Shown here: one piece after another, positions 26,401 to 36,908 of the stretch
Position numbering within the stretch: position 1 is the stretch's first letter
How the letters are laid out: the number at the start of each line of letters is the position of its first letter
Assembly (NCBI GenBank): GCA_035079385.1
Contig: JAVHKY010000026.1
Location: 1,054,001-1,118,000, forward strand
Length of the DNA: 64,000 nucleotides
Origin: Aspidiotus rigidus
Taxonomy: Eukaryota > Arthropoda > Insecta > Hemiptera > Diaspididae
Reading direction: 5' to 3'
Notes under the pieces: model-generated
What the model saw: the letters and a program-made list of their open reading frames with translations, nothing else
What the model was told of the DNA's origin: nothing
Database searches by the model: none
Translations under genes and position numbers: made by a program

Positions 26401-27970
26401 GTATGATACAGTGGGAAAACCCTATACAGCTGGAGCGAGTCTGTCGTCTGATAGGTCTGGGCTAGACGGTTGAAATTTTTCCGAGTCTCTCTCCTGTCAA
26501 ATATAGCTCTGGATAAACGGAAAAATCTTTGTAAAACAAGTCCTCTGGAGCCAGCTAGCTAAATTCGAGCATGTTAGCAAACTTATATACTCACATTGAA
26601 CATTCAAATATGCGCCAGCTGCTTGTTTCTTCCCTTCCTCGTTCGAAACTTCGCAAGCATAATAACCGGAATCTTCCATCTCTGTACTAAGTATACGCAA
26701 GGAACCACCGGGAAGTATTTCGGTGCGCTGTCTAAGCTCGGGTATCTCGAAAACCGGAACGTTATTCTTGTACCACATCACAACAGCCGATGGATTTTTT
26801 GAGGCACACTTCAGGTCAACCGTGTCACCTTCTAACGTAGTTCCATTGATCGGAGGTACGCTCAATAGATTGCCACCTTTGTATAACATTTAAAAAAAAG
26901 GTTACAGCTTGCGCATCTGAGTTTGTGAACATCATGTGTCTTGATCAGAACAGTTGGAGATATATCATACAACGCCTACAACTGCTTGTAGGCAAAAATG
27001 GACGCAGCTAGAGAAGGAAAGGGGGTCGTGATCAATCCCAGAATCATTTTTGGTGAAGGTATGTGTGGGAGTAGCCTTTTAGAGCACAACAATTACATTA
27101 ACAAAGTTCAAGAACACTTAAGTATTGCGAGTTTCTTAGTTAAATACTCCTATAAATACAATTTTGTCAGGGTGAGTATATCAAGAATACCTTCGAACCT
27201 TTTGAATTTGAACTAAATCAACGTATGTACAAGTGTTCCCCTAGGATCAAGAACTTTACGACCTCTAATAATGAAATTTTCAACTCACCTTCGACGAGAA
27301 GATGAAACCAAGTTCCGTTAGGTGTACTGGAAGGCGTCCGATTGGGAAATATCACTTTACATTCGTACCAGCCTTCATCCGTTTCTCTAATATTAGTGAT
27401 ATTAACAGAACCGCGACCTCGTTGCCAAGCGTCCGTCTCTGACAGCAAACTCACTCTGTTGACAAAATTCTCGTCGAATTCCGGTACTCCGTTTGTCCAC
27501 GAAAATATAAGCGTGCCCTACAAGCCTGAGAATCAGAATTCGCTTCGCACTAAAAGACAATTACGAAGGAGAAGGAAGTATCAGTTCTGAAAATTCATCT
27601 TCTCGCTTCAGATCAAATTTTGGTAAGAGATGTAGCTTCCGTCCCCGTGCCCATTCACGCCAGAGCTTAGGAATAACCCCTGATAAACTGAATAGTAAAA
27701 GGGACTTACATCTTTGCGCCATTGTAACTCGTGAGGAATGATTATACCTTGCGGGAAATCTATATCACAGTTCAGCACCACATAATCTCCTACTTTGGTG
27801 GTCTTGTCAGTCGCTTGCTCAGCCTCACCTGCACATCAAATCATCATTACAATACTGGTACAAAATTTTCGTTTATGAAGCACTCGTCACTAGAACTCAC
27901 ATTCGCATAATATTGAAACTACGAGTAGATCAATTAATATTGCAAGTAAAGCTCGGTGGTATCTTATCAT
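16887..27970 (-). CDS. bdl: Borderless-like IgSF adhesion receptor, complete, 10 exons
   Basis: Single-pass cell-surface adhesion protein of the borderless/turtle (IGSF9) family, known in Drosophila for glia-axon interactions. Exons (minus strand order): 27,970-27,901; 27,828-27,710; 27,517-27,289; 26,876-26,595; 25,713-25,523; 25,093-24,875; 24,804-24,542; 24,465-24,296; 17,425-17,168; 17,101-16,887. All junctions have GT/AG, phases match, and the sum is exactly 672 codons (671 aa). Order: signal peptide (MIRYHRALLAILIDLLVVSI), Ig1 (cysteines in 'YVVLNCDIDF' and 'GWYECKVIF'), Ig ('VDLKC'/'YYACEV'), Ig ('GMLDCFYKANP'/'GEYTCTPYND'), Ig ('ITMHCGARDG'/'TYVCKATNEAAT'), FN3 ('APYNVTADVTKDSVTVKWL' ... 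'GETYEVMVLSQN'), FN3 ('GGYKLTWKPPKHG' ... 'YKFQVLAMS'), a membrane helix (LLIGVIGGAFSITVVLSLLW) and only about nine cytoplasmic residues. Four Ig domains are visible where the family usually has five. Confidence 0.88.
17484..17835. mobile_element. TTAA-bounded MITE, left copy (bdl intron 8)
   Basis: Runs from TTAA (17,484 or 17,493) through 'gcgaggaacgcagggaacct' and 'gttttatgagtca', a stretch of degenerate 45 bp units (17,640-17,770), to 'gccccccatagaacaggttc' and 'cctgTTAA' at 17,832-17,835. The left end matches, inverted, the right end of the 3.1 kb insertion at 33,230-33,401 over about 170 bp. This identifies both as one family with TTAA target duplications, a piggyBac-like preference. 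It encodes no protein. Confidence 0.75.
17720..18800. repeat. Large palindromic foldback in bdl intron 8
   Basis: Arms 17,720-18,050 and 18,475-18,800 are near-perfect inverted copies: the same 101-residue frame is readable on the minus strand from 17,916 and on the plus strand from 18,603. Shared blocks include 'gttgctgacacactcacac', 'gagtctactactgaatgat' and 'gggttgcgtgagtgaatc'. The ~425 bp between the arms holds a further copy (18,188-18,395, same orientation as the left arm) and a partial inverted one (18,140-18,185). Each arm carries part of a TTAA MITE, so the inverted duplication includes the transposon ends. Confidence 0.9.
18682..19096. mobile_element. TTAA-bounded MITE, right copy
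   Basis: About 410 bp with terminal inverted repeats of roughly 50 bp: 'TTAACAGGGAACCTGTTCTA' then 'ggggggctttttgagaaatt' on the left, and 'atttctcaaatagcccccca' then 'acaggttccctgTTAA' on the right. The interior has about five degenerate 45 bp units ('gctcgagagtcgaaattttt', 'ccaagtccccctcct'). TTAA at both ends suggests mobilisation by a piggyBac-type transposase. Confidence 0.8.
19318..24048. repeat. 21 bp minisatellite array (~225 copies) in bdl intron 8
   Basis: About 4.7 kb of a 21 bp unit close to 'aatccggacaatccgggctgc', with common variants (gat/aat, ggt/ggc, 'gcggttgatccgggctgc'). Because 21 is divisible by three and the unit has few stops, long frames exist on both strands (one plus frame reads heptads such as CNPDNPG; another is 497 codons). 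These are repeat artefacts: they have no spliced context and run in several frames at once. There is higher-order structure: 19,325-20,830 is repeated at about 20,988-22,552, offset about 1.66 kb. A few degenerate 45 bp-family remnants precede it (19,200-19,310). Confidence 0.95.
24296..27970 (-). CDS. bdl: bdl exons 1-8 (signal peptide, Ig domains, first FN3)
   Basis: Compact 5' part of bdl; its seven introns run from 70 to about 880 bp. Exon 1 (27,970-27,901) starts at ATG with a hydrophobic leader and ends at donor GTGAGT in phase 1. Exons 2-3 make a V-type first Ig domain with the family-typical 'IDFPQGIIIPHELQW'. Exon 4 is one whole phase 1-1 Ig domain. Exons 5-7 share two Ig domains across phase 0 junctions and begin the first FN3, completed by exon 8. 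The 411 bp intron between exons 3 and 4 (26,877-27,288), where an extra Ig exon would be expected, has no Ig-like frame. Sequence upstream of 27,970 is moderately GC-rich with a 'gacggcacgccgtc' palindrome near 28,318, a likely 5' UTR/promoter. Confidence 0.85.
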
Positions 27971-29100
27971 TCTGCGCGTGTCAGTTTGAACGACACTTAC
28001 ACTTAAAAATGGAGCAAACCTCCGAAGTTGCATGACGTGAATAAACGCGCCTACCACATGAGTATGAATAAGGAAAGAGAAAAAAACAATAAATTTTCGT
28101 ACTATTGTTCATCATCAGTTGTCTTTCAATTAAACCAATTGAAGAGATTAACTGAAAACGAGAAAAGAAAAGAAAACCATATTTAAACTCTCATAATATC
28201 CGACGACGATTCCTTCTGCCGGTAAAAAAGGTATGCCTCTGTATTTTTAATTTGTGCGTTAATAAATGTCAGTGAAGTAGCTCCAAGTTGCTGATTTACG
28301 ATTAATTTACAAGAACCGACGGCACGCCGTCATGTGTGGACACGAGTCCGAGCTCTGTAACGCGAATGCACGATATGGATATGCCGAACGCCGCACGAGA
28401 CTCGTTGAAAGGAAATTCGCTGTTATTTTCAATTAAAATTGTTATAGGCGCCGAAAAACAGAACGTGAATGTCATTTGATGAATGTTCGTCGATTCAAGC
28501 TCGTCGACTATTATTTTTTGTACACGGACAGAAAATCTTCGAACTATGGTATAAAGATATTCTGTTTCCTGAAATTGAATATAATATTATTCTATCTTCA
28601 GTACAGCATACGAACCCATGAGGAAGGGATGGGTCCATTTATAACATCAAATTTGTGAGTATTGAACCACGATCCTCTATATTGCTTAACATCATCAAAA
28701 ATACTCATATTATACTCATGAAAACAGCGTTGGAGCGATGTCCTGCCAAGTGGATTTTCAAATTCTACGTTGAAATTTAAATTTAAATAGACTACAAACT
28801 TAACTTCGATAAATATCACCCAAAAAAATATCAAGTAGTACACACACCTTGAGTGTCTTTTGTGGGAAAACATTTTTTCTCTCAATCGGTGTCAAGCAAA
28901 TAAAAAGGGTTGAGTGATGAGATTACCTTATACGATTTCTTAATACCTGCTCAATAAAAAATATCCGCCAAAAGCTGGTTAAAGGTACGTTTTGACCCCT
29001 CCACATATTTTTAAGGGTAAGAAAGAGAAAGTCGACAAACAATACATTGATAAACGCGAAAAACGAATACTCCGAAGGGAGAGTAAATAGTGCAAACCGC
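27971..29100. other. Upstream region of bdl; no firm gene
   Basis: Contains the likely bdl promoter/5' UTR (28,000-28,450). A minus-strand open frame at 28,885-28,598 ends 'WFNTHKFDVINGPIPSSWV' and has a candidate acceptor at about 28,767 in phase 1, but no upstream exon with a matching donor is apparent. Left as uncertain. Confidence 0.4.
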
Positions 29101-29104
29101 AGAA

Positions 29105-29165
29105 AGATACAGGACGACGAGCGCTTTCGGTTAATAAACCATCTTCAAGTCTGAAATGAAAGCAA
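29105..29165 (-). ncRNA. Degenerate hammerhead-ribozyme-like motif at PLE 3' end
   Basis: On the minus strand the sequence reads 'cttgaagatggtttattaac' then 'cgaaagcgctcgtc'. This resembles the hammerhead core (CUGANGA - stem II - GAAA) with stem II GGTT/AACC closed by a short loop. Penelope-like elements commonly carry such motifs in their terminal repeats. The first core base deviates, so activity is doubtful. Confidence 0.45.
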
Positions 29166-29189
29166 CTGACGAACAGAAAAGAAGAGCAA

Positions 29190-32100
29190 GGTATTAAGAT
29201 TGTCCAAACGAGAAATCGCGGCGTGAATCATAAACCAGTTCGATCAGGCTATCTTCCGGAATGTACGAGTTGAGTACAGTGATACCGTCGGTGTTTAGAT
29301 GACGCATTATCTCTATATGCTCGAGGGCGATGCGCTTAGGATAGGAATTTTCCTTATGGAGGAGCTTTTCGGATCCCTCGCGGAAGCTGTGGCCACTGTT
29401 TATTAAATTATCAGCAAATAAGCTGACTCCCCCAAGTGTCCCTTCTTCCAAGACTTCAGGTGCTCAGCTACTCTAACTTTTATTTGGCGGCTGGTCTCAC
29501 CAATATAAAAGGCCTCCACAATCCCCACATTCCAACTTGTAAACACCACTCCTCTCATCAACTTACAGGTATGGAGTCCTTCAGTCTCACAAACAACCTC
29601 TTGACTGTGGTAGGGTTGTAAAACGCGGGTCTGAAGCCAAACGGGTGGAGGGCCCGACCCAATTGGATGGAGAACTTTCCCAAGAAAGGGAGACTGATCC
29701 AACGCAAACGGCGATCACGGATCGTGTCTCGGGGGAGGGAGGTGGTGGAATCAAGAAGCCTCCTCGTAACTTTCCTCCGAACCATCACGTCAACATCGAC
29801 ATTGACCCCATTCACTCTGGCCAGGTGTTTTATTGTCAGTAACTTTTTCTTGAAGGCAGACTGACTCAAAGGAATACGAGTCAGTCTGTGAACTAGGCTG
29901 TGAAAAGCAGCCACCTTATGAGCAACAGGACCGAACGAACCACCGTGGACTAAAACATCGGTCGTAGTATCTTTCCTGTAAATCCCAAACTTATGGATAC
30001 CGTCTATTATAGAGATCGATAAATCCAAAAAGTTGATGGAAAATACCCCTATTTCCAACGTAAAATTGATGGAAGGGTACCAGAAATTGAGATACCTCAG
30101 AAACTCACCAAGGAGATCTGGGGGACCAGTCCAGGTACATAGAACGTCATCAACGTACCTGCGCCAATAGTGAATATGATTAAGTAACACCGGGTTCGAG
30201 GAAAAGAAGTCAAGTTCAAACTTGGACATGAAAATTTCGGAGATGAGAGAGCCTAAAGGTGATCCAATAGGGATCCCTACTTCATCAGGAAACTCGAGAA
30301 ATTTTTTAACAGGGAACCTGTTTTATGGGGGGCTTTTTGAGAAATTTGCGCAGCAAAAAACTTGGAAACATTTCGACTCTCGAGCTATATATGATAGAAG
30401 GGGGACTTGGAAAAATTTCGACTCTCAAGGAATATACGATAGGCGAGGGACTTAAAACAATTTCGACCCTCGAGCTATATATGATAGGAGGGGGACTTGC
30501 AAAAATTTCGACTCTCAAGGAATATACGATAGGCGAGGGACTTGAAACAATTTCGACCCTCGAGCTATATATGATAGGAGGGGGACTTGCAAAAATTTCG
30601 ACTCGCAAGGAATATACGATAGTCGAGGGACTTGGAACAATTTCGACCCTCGAGGTATATATGATAGGAGGGGGACTTAGAAAAATTTCGACTCTCAAAC
30701 CATATAGAAAAATTTCGACTCTCCAGCTATATATGATAGGAGGGGGACTTGGAAAAATTTCTACTCTCGAGCTATATATTATGATGGGAGGGGGACTTGG
30801 AAAAATTTCGACTCTCCAGCTATATATGATAGGAGGGGGACTCTGAAAAATTTCGACTTTCGAGCTATAATAGGAGGGGGACTTAGAAAAGTTTCGACTC
30901 TCAAGCTATATATGATAGGAGGGGGACTCTGAAAAATTCCAACTCTCGAGCTATATATGATAGGAGGAGGACTCTGAAAAATTCCAACTCTCGAGCTATA
31001 TATGATAGGAGTGGGACTTGGAAAAATTTCGACACTCAAGCCATATAGAAAAATTTCGACTCTCGAGCTATATATGATAGGAGGGGGACTCTGAAAAATT
31101 TCAACTCTCGAGCTATATATGATGGGAGGGGGACTTGGAAAAATTTCGACTCTCGAGCTATATATGATAGGAGGGGTACTTGGAAAAATTTCGTTTCTCG
31201 AGCTATATATGATAGGAGTGGGACTTAGAACAATTCCGACCCTCGAGCTATATATGATAGGAGGGGGACTTGGAAAAATTTCGACTCTCAAGCCGTATAG
31301 AAAAATTTCAACTCTCGAGCTATATATGATAGAAGGGGGCCTGCGAAAAATTTCGACTCTCGAGCTATATATGGTAGGAAGGGGACTCTGAAAAATTTCG
31401 ACTCTCGAGCTATATATGATGGGAGGGGGACTTGGAAAAATTTCGACTCTCGAGCTATATATGATAGGAGGGGTACTTGCAAAAATTTCGACTCGCAAGG
31501 AATATACGATAGGCGAGGGACTTGAAACAATTTCGACCCTCGAGGTATATATGATAGGAGGGGGACTTAGAAAAATTTCGACTCTCAAACCATATAGAAA
31601 AATTTCGACTCTCCAGCTATATATGATAGGAGGGGGACTTGGAAAAATTTCTACTCTCGAGCTATATATTATGATGGGAGGGGGACTTGGAAAAATTTCG
31701 ACTCTCCAGCTATATATGATAGGAGGGGGACTCTGAAAAATTTCGACTTTCGAGCTATAATAGGAGGGGGACTTAGAAAAGTTTCGACTCTCAAGCTATA
31801 TATGATAGGAGGGGGACTCTGAAAAATTCCAACTCTCGAGCTATATATGATAGGAGGAGGACTCTGAAAAATTCCAACTCTCGAGCTATATATGATAGGA
31901 GTGGGACTTGGAAAAATTTCGACACTCAAGCCATATAGAAAAATTTCGACTCTCGAGCTATATATGATAGGAGGGGGACTCTGAAAAATTTCAACTCTCG
32001 AGCTATATATGATGGGAGGGGGACTTGGAAAAATTTCGACTCTCGAGCTATATATGATAGGAGGGGGACTCTGAAAAATTTCAACTCTCGAGCTATATAT

Positions 32101-34625
32101 GATGGGAGGGGGACTTGGAAAAATTTCGACTCTCGAGCTATATATGATAGGAGGGGTACTTGGAAAAATTTCGTTTCTCGAGCTATATATGATAGGAGTG
32201 GGACTTAGAACAATTCCGACCCTCGAGCTATATATGATAGGAGGGGGACTTGGAAAAATTTCGACTCTCAAGCCGTATAGAAAAATTTCAACTCTCGAGC
32301 TATATATGATAGAAGGGGGCCTGCGAAAAATTTCGACTCTCGAGCTATATATGGTAGGAGGGGGACTCTGAAAAATTTCGACTCTCGAGCTATATATGAT
32401 GGGAGGGGGACTTGGAAAAATTTCGACTCTCGAGCTATATATGATAGGAGGGGTACTTGGAAAAATTTCGTTTCTCGAGCTATATATGATAGGAGGAGGA
32501 CTTGGAAAAATTTCGACTCTCGAGCTATATATGATAGGAGGGGGACTTAGAAAAATTTCGACTCTCAAGCCATATAGAAAAATTTCAACTCTCGAGCTAT
32601 ATATGATAGGAGTGGGACTTAGAACAATTCCGACCCTCGTGCTATATATGATAGGAGGGGGACTTGGAAAAATTTCGACTCTCGAGCTATATATGATAGG
32701 AGGGGGACTCTGAAAAATTTCGACTCTCGAGCTATATATGATGGGAGGGGGACTTGGAAAAATTTCGACTCTCGAGCTATATATGTTGGGAGGGGGACTT
32801 GGAAAAATTTCGATTCTCGAGCTATATATGATAGGAGGGGGACTCTGAAAAATTTCGACTCTCGAGCTATATATGATAGGAGGGGGACTTGGAAAAATTT
32901 CGACTTTCGAGCTATATATGATAGGAGGGGGACTTGGAAAAATTTCGACTCTCGAGCTATATATGATAGGAGGGGGACTTGGAAAAATTTCGACTTTCGA
33001 GCTATATATGATACGAGGGGGATTTCGAAAAATTTCGACTCTCGAGCTATATATGATAGGAGGGGGACTTAGAACGATTTCGACTCGCAAGCCATATATG
33101 ATAGGAGGGGGACTTGGAAGAATTCGGACTCTCGAGCCATATATGACAGGAGAGGGACTTGAAAAAATTTCGACCCTCGAGCTATATATGATAGGAGGGG
33201 GACTGAGAAAAATTTCAACTCTCGAGCTATCATATATAGCTGGAGATTCGAGAAAAATTTATTCTCAAACTATATTATAGTAGGCTAATAGTAGGAGTAG
33301 GCCTTCTTTATACTAGCTTTATCTAGGTCTACGCTTCCTTGAATTTTCAATACCATATCTCATTTGACTCATAAAACAGGTTCCCTGCGTTCCTCGTTTA
33401 ACTAAATTTACAGTAGTTGGGGGACCAGCAAATATTCAGAAGATCGAAAAATTTCTGAAGCTCATTGTGAGGAATATTGGCTTTGACGAGTAGCTCACCC
33501 ATACGCTGGATAGTAGCAGCCTTAGGAATATTCGGGGACAAACCAACAACGTCAAACGAGCAGATGGTCGTTCCTGGGGGAAGACTTACACCCTTCAATA
33601 CGTCAGTTAAAGAGGCCCAATTTAAGACCGAATGGGGAGATTCAAAATCAATGCGATTTTTGAACCGACGGTCCAGGAATTTGGCAAGGAGGTAGGCGAA
33701 AGAAACAAAGTATCGCATCGGGGTATTGTTCTTTTGCACTTTGGGCAGCCCGTGGAGGAGGGGTGGTGTGGGGTTACGAACAAGGTGGGCTTTTTTCAAA
33801 GCAGGAGTTTTGATAATAGTCTCACTCCTGTTGATGACACTCCTAACTTCTTTGACGTGCTTAGGAAAACTGAAATCCTCACTCTCTTTAGCACCACACT
33901 GCTGGAGGACTTCATGGACCTTAGAAGAATAGGCCGACTTCTCCATCACCACAACAGCATTGCCCTTGTCAGCCTTAGTGACGATTAAATCTCCCTCTTT
34001 CATCTTCCTCTTCAAACCTTGAATCACTCCTCCCAATTTATTACTCATGCGAGGGAGGGGGTTATTACGGACTAATTCGGCACAAACTTTCTGGGTATTA
34101 AAACCAGGACCAATTTTAACCGCAAGATCCGCAACAACATTCGCCAAGGTTTGATCCTTCTTGAGGGGAGGTAAACTGAATTTCAAACCTTTCTCAAGGA
34201 GGGCAGTTTCGTCACTATTAAACACTACCTGACTATTATTTATGAGGGGGGATGGAATTTATGAACGACAACACCGCCACTCACCCCTTCCTCAACCACC
34301 TCATCGTTGACCTTCATTAGGGAGGACAACTTCTTATTCTTCTTCTCCTTCAAGTTCACCTCAAACTTCCGACACTTTAAATTGACTTCCTGTCAAATCA
34401 TTGGCGGAATACTGGAAGTCGGCGTAATGAAATGACAAAATAATCTGCCGTAATATTGGTCGTTCACGAAATTGAAGTTTGGATAAAATAGTATCAACTT
34501 TTTTGTGTGCTTCTTCCTCCCTCTGCTTCGTCGGCCTTGGATTGAAATTTGCTCGCAATTGACGCTTTTCCAATTGTTTGTACAGCCCTTTGACGACTTT
34601 CTTCGGCGCGCGATTTGTTGTACCT
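29190..34625 (-). mobile_element. Penelope-like retroelement (RT + GIY-YIG), frameshifted and interrupted
   Basis: Minus-strand element read from about 34,620 to 29,190. The N-terminal part (34,573-33,398) includes 'KQREEEAHKKVDTILSKLQF', 'LIVTKADKGNAVVVMEKSAY' and the RT block 'LLHGLPKVQKNNTP', then 'TTICSFDVVGLSPNIPK'. The frame resumes at 30,305 beyond the TTAA insertion, with RT catalytic 'YWRRYVDDVLCTW' (30,170-30,130) and the C-terminal RT region to 29,558. Then, in shifted frames, comes a GIY-YIG endonuclease with 'EAFYIGETSRQIKVRVAEH' and a C-terminus to 29,194. This RT plus GIY-YIG order defines Penelope-like elements, which prime reverse transcription at endonuclease nicks. An in-frame stop near 34,250, frameshifts and the 3.1 kb insertion make it inactive. 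Confidence 0.9.
30306..33401. mobile_element. 3.1 kb TTAA-flanked element filled with 45 bp tandem repeats
   Basis: Inserted in the PLE between sequences that are contiguous in the copy at 505-550. It begins TTAA (30,306-30,309) + 'cagggaacctgttttatggg' and ends 'ataaaacaggttccctgcgt' + 'tcctcgtTTAA' (33,398-33,401). Interior (30,360-33,245): about 64 copies of a 45 bp unit, 'ctcgagctatatatgatagg' 'agggggacttggaaaaattt' 'cgact'. A block of about 890 bp is itself duplicated (30,841 equals 31,731). The subterminal 33,250-33,384 is unique and shared with 17,497-17,650. No transposase is encoded. Long frames on both strands (15-residue repeats such as RVEIFPSPPPIIYSS, 473 codons) are by-products of a unit length divisible by three. 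Confidence 0.88.
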
Positions 34626-34629
34626 TTGC

Positions 34630-34890
34630 CCCATTATTGGGGTTTACTGGTACAACTTTGAGCTTCCAACTCGTATTTGCTTATGTGTTCACAAATGTAC
34701 AGCAATGAGGCCATAACGAGGCTACATCGGTCTAACAATTGCTGAGGACATTCACATGTCCCTATTACAACTTGTCCTGATGGTAAAGAAATGGTAGTCA
34801 TAACGCGATAGATTTTTTTCTTCATTGACGATTTTACGCGACTCCGTATTAGCCACAGATTTTTGCCCTTTACGGGCTGAATTTCATACC
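34630..34890 (-). pseudogene. SWIM-type zinc finger fragment (YqaJ-associated type)
   Basis: Minus-strand frame reading 'PVKGKNLWLIRSRVKSSMKK', then 'YRVMTTISLPSGQVV' and 'TCECPQQLLDRCSLVMASLL'. This is the shape of a SWIM zinc finger (C-x-C ... C-x-H) of the sort found before YqaJ-like nuclease domains in repetitive arthropod genes. The final histidine is replaced by leucine (CSL), and no nuclease domain follows before the PLE boundary near 34,620. Most likely a fragment of a degenerate repetitive gene next to the PLE. Confidence 0.5.
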
Positions 34891-35485
34891 TACAGACTGG
34901 GGTGAGCGCTCTATGGACTTGATTATTAGAATAGAGTAATTAATTTTTTGGTTAACAATAATATTTTCAATTAGGTGGGAAAGGGGGGAGGGGATCGTCG
35001 TTCTCCCACTGCAAAAGTCTAATTCCTAGAATCTGCTAGAAGATTTTATTTTTTAGTCAGGATTACTACCTATTGGAAGATTGTATTTTGATTTTGACGC
35101 AGGCCTTTCTGGATTTCCAATATGAGTCAATAGGAGTCATTAAAAATCATAAAATATTCTTTACTATCCATTTCTCATTAACTTAAAATTCTAATTTTTA
35201 AACTTGGAAGAAAGAATTCTATTTATGTATATAAAATCGTTATTATCACAATTCGAAGCCATTCTTAATGAATACGTAAGTTAATAATTAATAAAGGAAC
35301 CTACTACAATAATAGATGCCGATAAAATTTTAATATTGAACACAATTTGGTTCATTACTGGTATTCTTCACTTCTCTGGCACGTACAAGTCTTCATTTTT
35401 TCATGTATTAAACTAATTACCAAAAAATAATACAAAAATTAATGTAAAGTAAAATCGTTATATGTACCAAGGTAGTAATAATTTA
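34891..35485. other. AT-rich non-coding, possible 3' UTR of the acidic gene
   Basis: No exon seen. If the last visible exon of the acidic gene reads through its donor-like GTGAGT, a TAA occurs at 35,488-35,486, with AATAAA-like motifs on the minus strand just beyond it. This region would then be its 3' UTR. Confidence 0.35.
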
Positions 35486-35506
35486 TTATTTATGAAAGGT
35501 ACTCAC

Positions 35507-36908
35507 CAAAACTGAATACAAAGGTTTATATATGTACCCTCTCGGCGGAGCTGGAGCCCTCGCAGGTTTGGAGTAACGTGATTTTTCTTTCGGAGGTGCT
35601 TTATTGTCACCCATCAGATTTGAATAGAGCACCGCACCTAAGGGCCTCCATACGTATTGTTGCCTGGCCTGTAATTTAATGAAGACGGTCGAAATTTAAT
35701 CACATTTTTTTTTAAAGTCATTTCATCCAGAATTGAAGCACGAACAAATTTGTTCAATCAGCTCCCGAAGAAGTTTTCTTCAAGCTGATTGCCAGTCTGC
35801 CCCTCTTGGAAAATCTTGCCAAGTTTCTACTTTGTGTCAGAGTTCAAACTACAGAGTTTTTTTTATTATTGCCACACTTTTAAAAGTGGTTCCTTTACGA
35901 TATTTAACTTTAAAGTGACAAAGATTAAGATATTCCTCATAACTGACTGCCCGTTGAGACTCCGCAAGGTTCAGTTTTTCAAAAATTAAAAAATGACCTG
36001 GACGTGTTGCTAGATACAACATATTACTATTTAAAGAAAATACATTATAGGTACATATTTGTTTTGTACTTACAGGACGTCGATAAGGTTTCTTCTTTTT
36101 TGTTGGTCGATTAGGTTTTTTCCGCTTAGGTGGGGGAGGTCTTGAATCTTCTTCTGTTTCGTATTCATATTCATACTCTTCATCTTCATCTTCATATTCA
36201 TACTCGTCGTCAGCCGGGGGTGCTTTGGACGGAGGTGATTTGGGTGGAGAAGATGGAACTTGATAATCAATCGGAGAAGGAGGTGGTGAGGGTGGTGGTG
36301 GATAAGGAGGAGCTGACGGTGGAGGTCGAGAAGGAGGGGGAGGCGGTACGAGCTAATGCCAAAAAACCTCAATATCAATCCATTTGACAAAACAAAAAAA
36401 AAAGACTTCTTATAGACCGATTTCCTATAATGACATAAGTCATGCTTCACGGCTGCATCTGCGGTCTGAGTGAACAACAAAAATGTGAACAACTTTTTCC
36501 ATTCAATATAACGTTTGGTTGTTTTCCAAGTACTGTGTAGAAAAATAGCCCTTCTAGTAGTTGATGAATCTAATTACCAAGATCTTTAAATCTCCAATCA
36601 TTGATAATCTGAACAACCCAATTTGTTTCTTGTGGAAATTCACATGTAACATCCATCGTTTACGTTTCGCTTGTTAACTCGGCTTGAAGTCAGGGGAAAG
36701 GAGAACCGCAGTAACAGCAAATCAGCAGTTTTCTTTGACGTCACTGGAAACTGGTCTATTCCTATCGTTATGGGAACGAGCGAGAGAAAGTACTTACTGG
36801 AAATACGTCTTCATCGGATTTAAATACTGCATCAAAATCATCATCGAATTTCTCTTCCGCACTAGTATCTGGGTCGGGTGGTGGAGGCGCCTCAGCTGGT
36901 TTAGGTTT
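35507..36908 (-). CDS. Acidic gene, C-terminal exons (basic tail)
   Basis: Three exons. 36,908-36,798: 'KPKPAEAPPPPDPD' then 'EEKFDDDFDAVFKSDEDVFP'. 36,352-36,074: P-rich, a tyrosine/acid block (EYEYEDEDEEYEYEYETEED), then 'PPKRKKPNRPTKKKKPYRRP'. 35,668-35,507: 'ARQQYVWRPLGAVLYSNLMG' ... 'KPARAPAPPRGYIYKPLYSV'. The switch from acidic to strongly basic at the C-terminus could allow self-association or nucleic-acid binding. The last exon either ends at donor GTGAGT (35,506) or reads on to TAA at 35,486. No further exon is visible downstream. Confidence 0.7.

Noticed and set aside
31669..33090. 473-codon minus-strand frame with 15-residue repeats
   Set aside because: By-product of the 45 bp tandem repeat inside the TTAA element; the plus strand is equally open.
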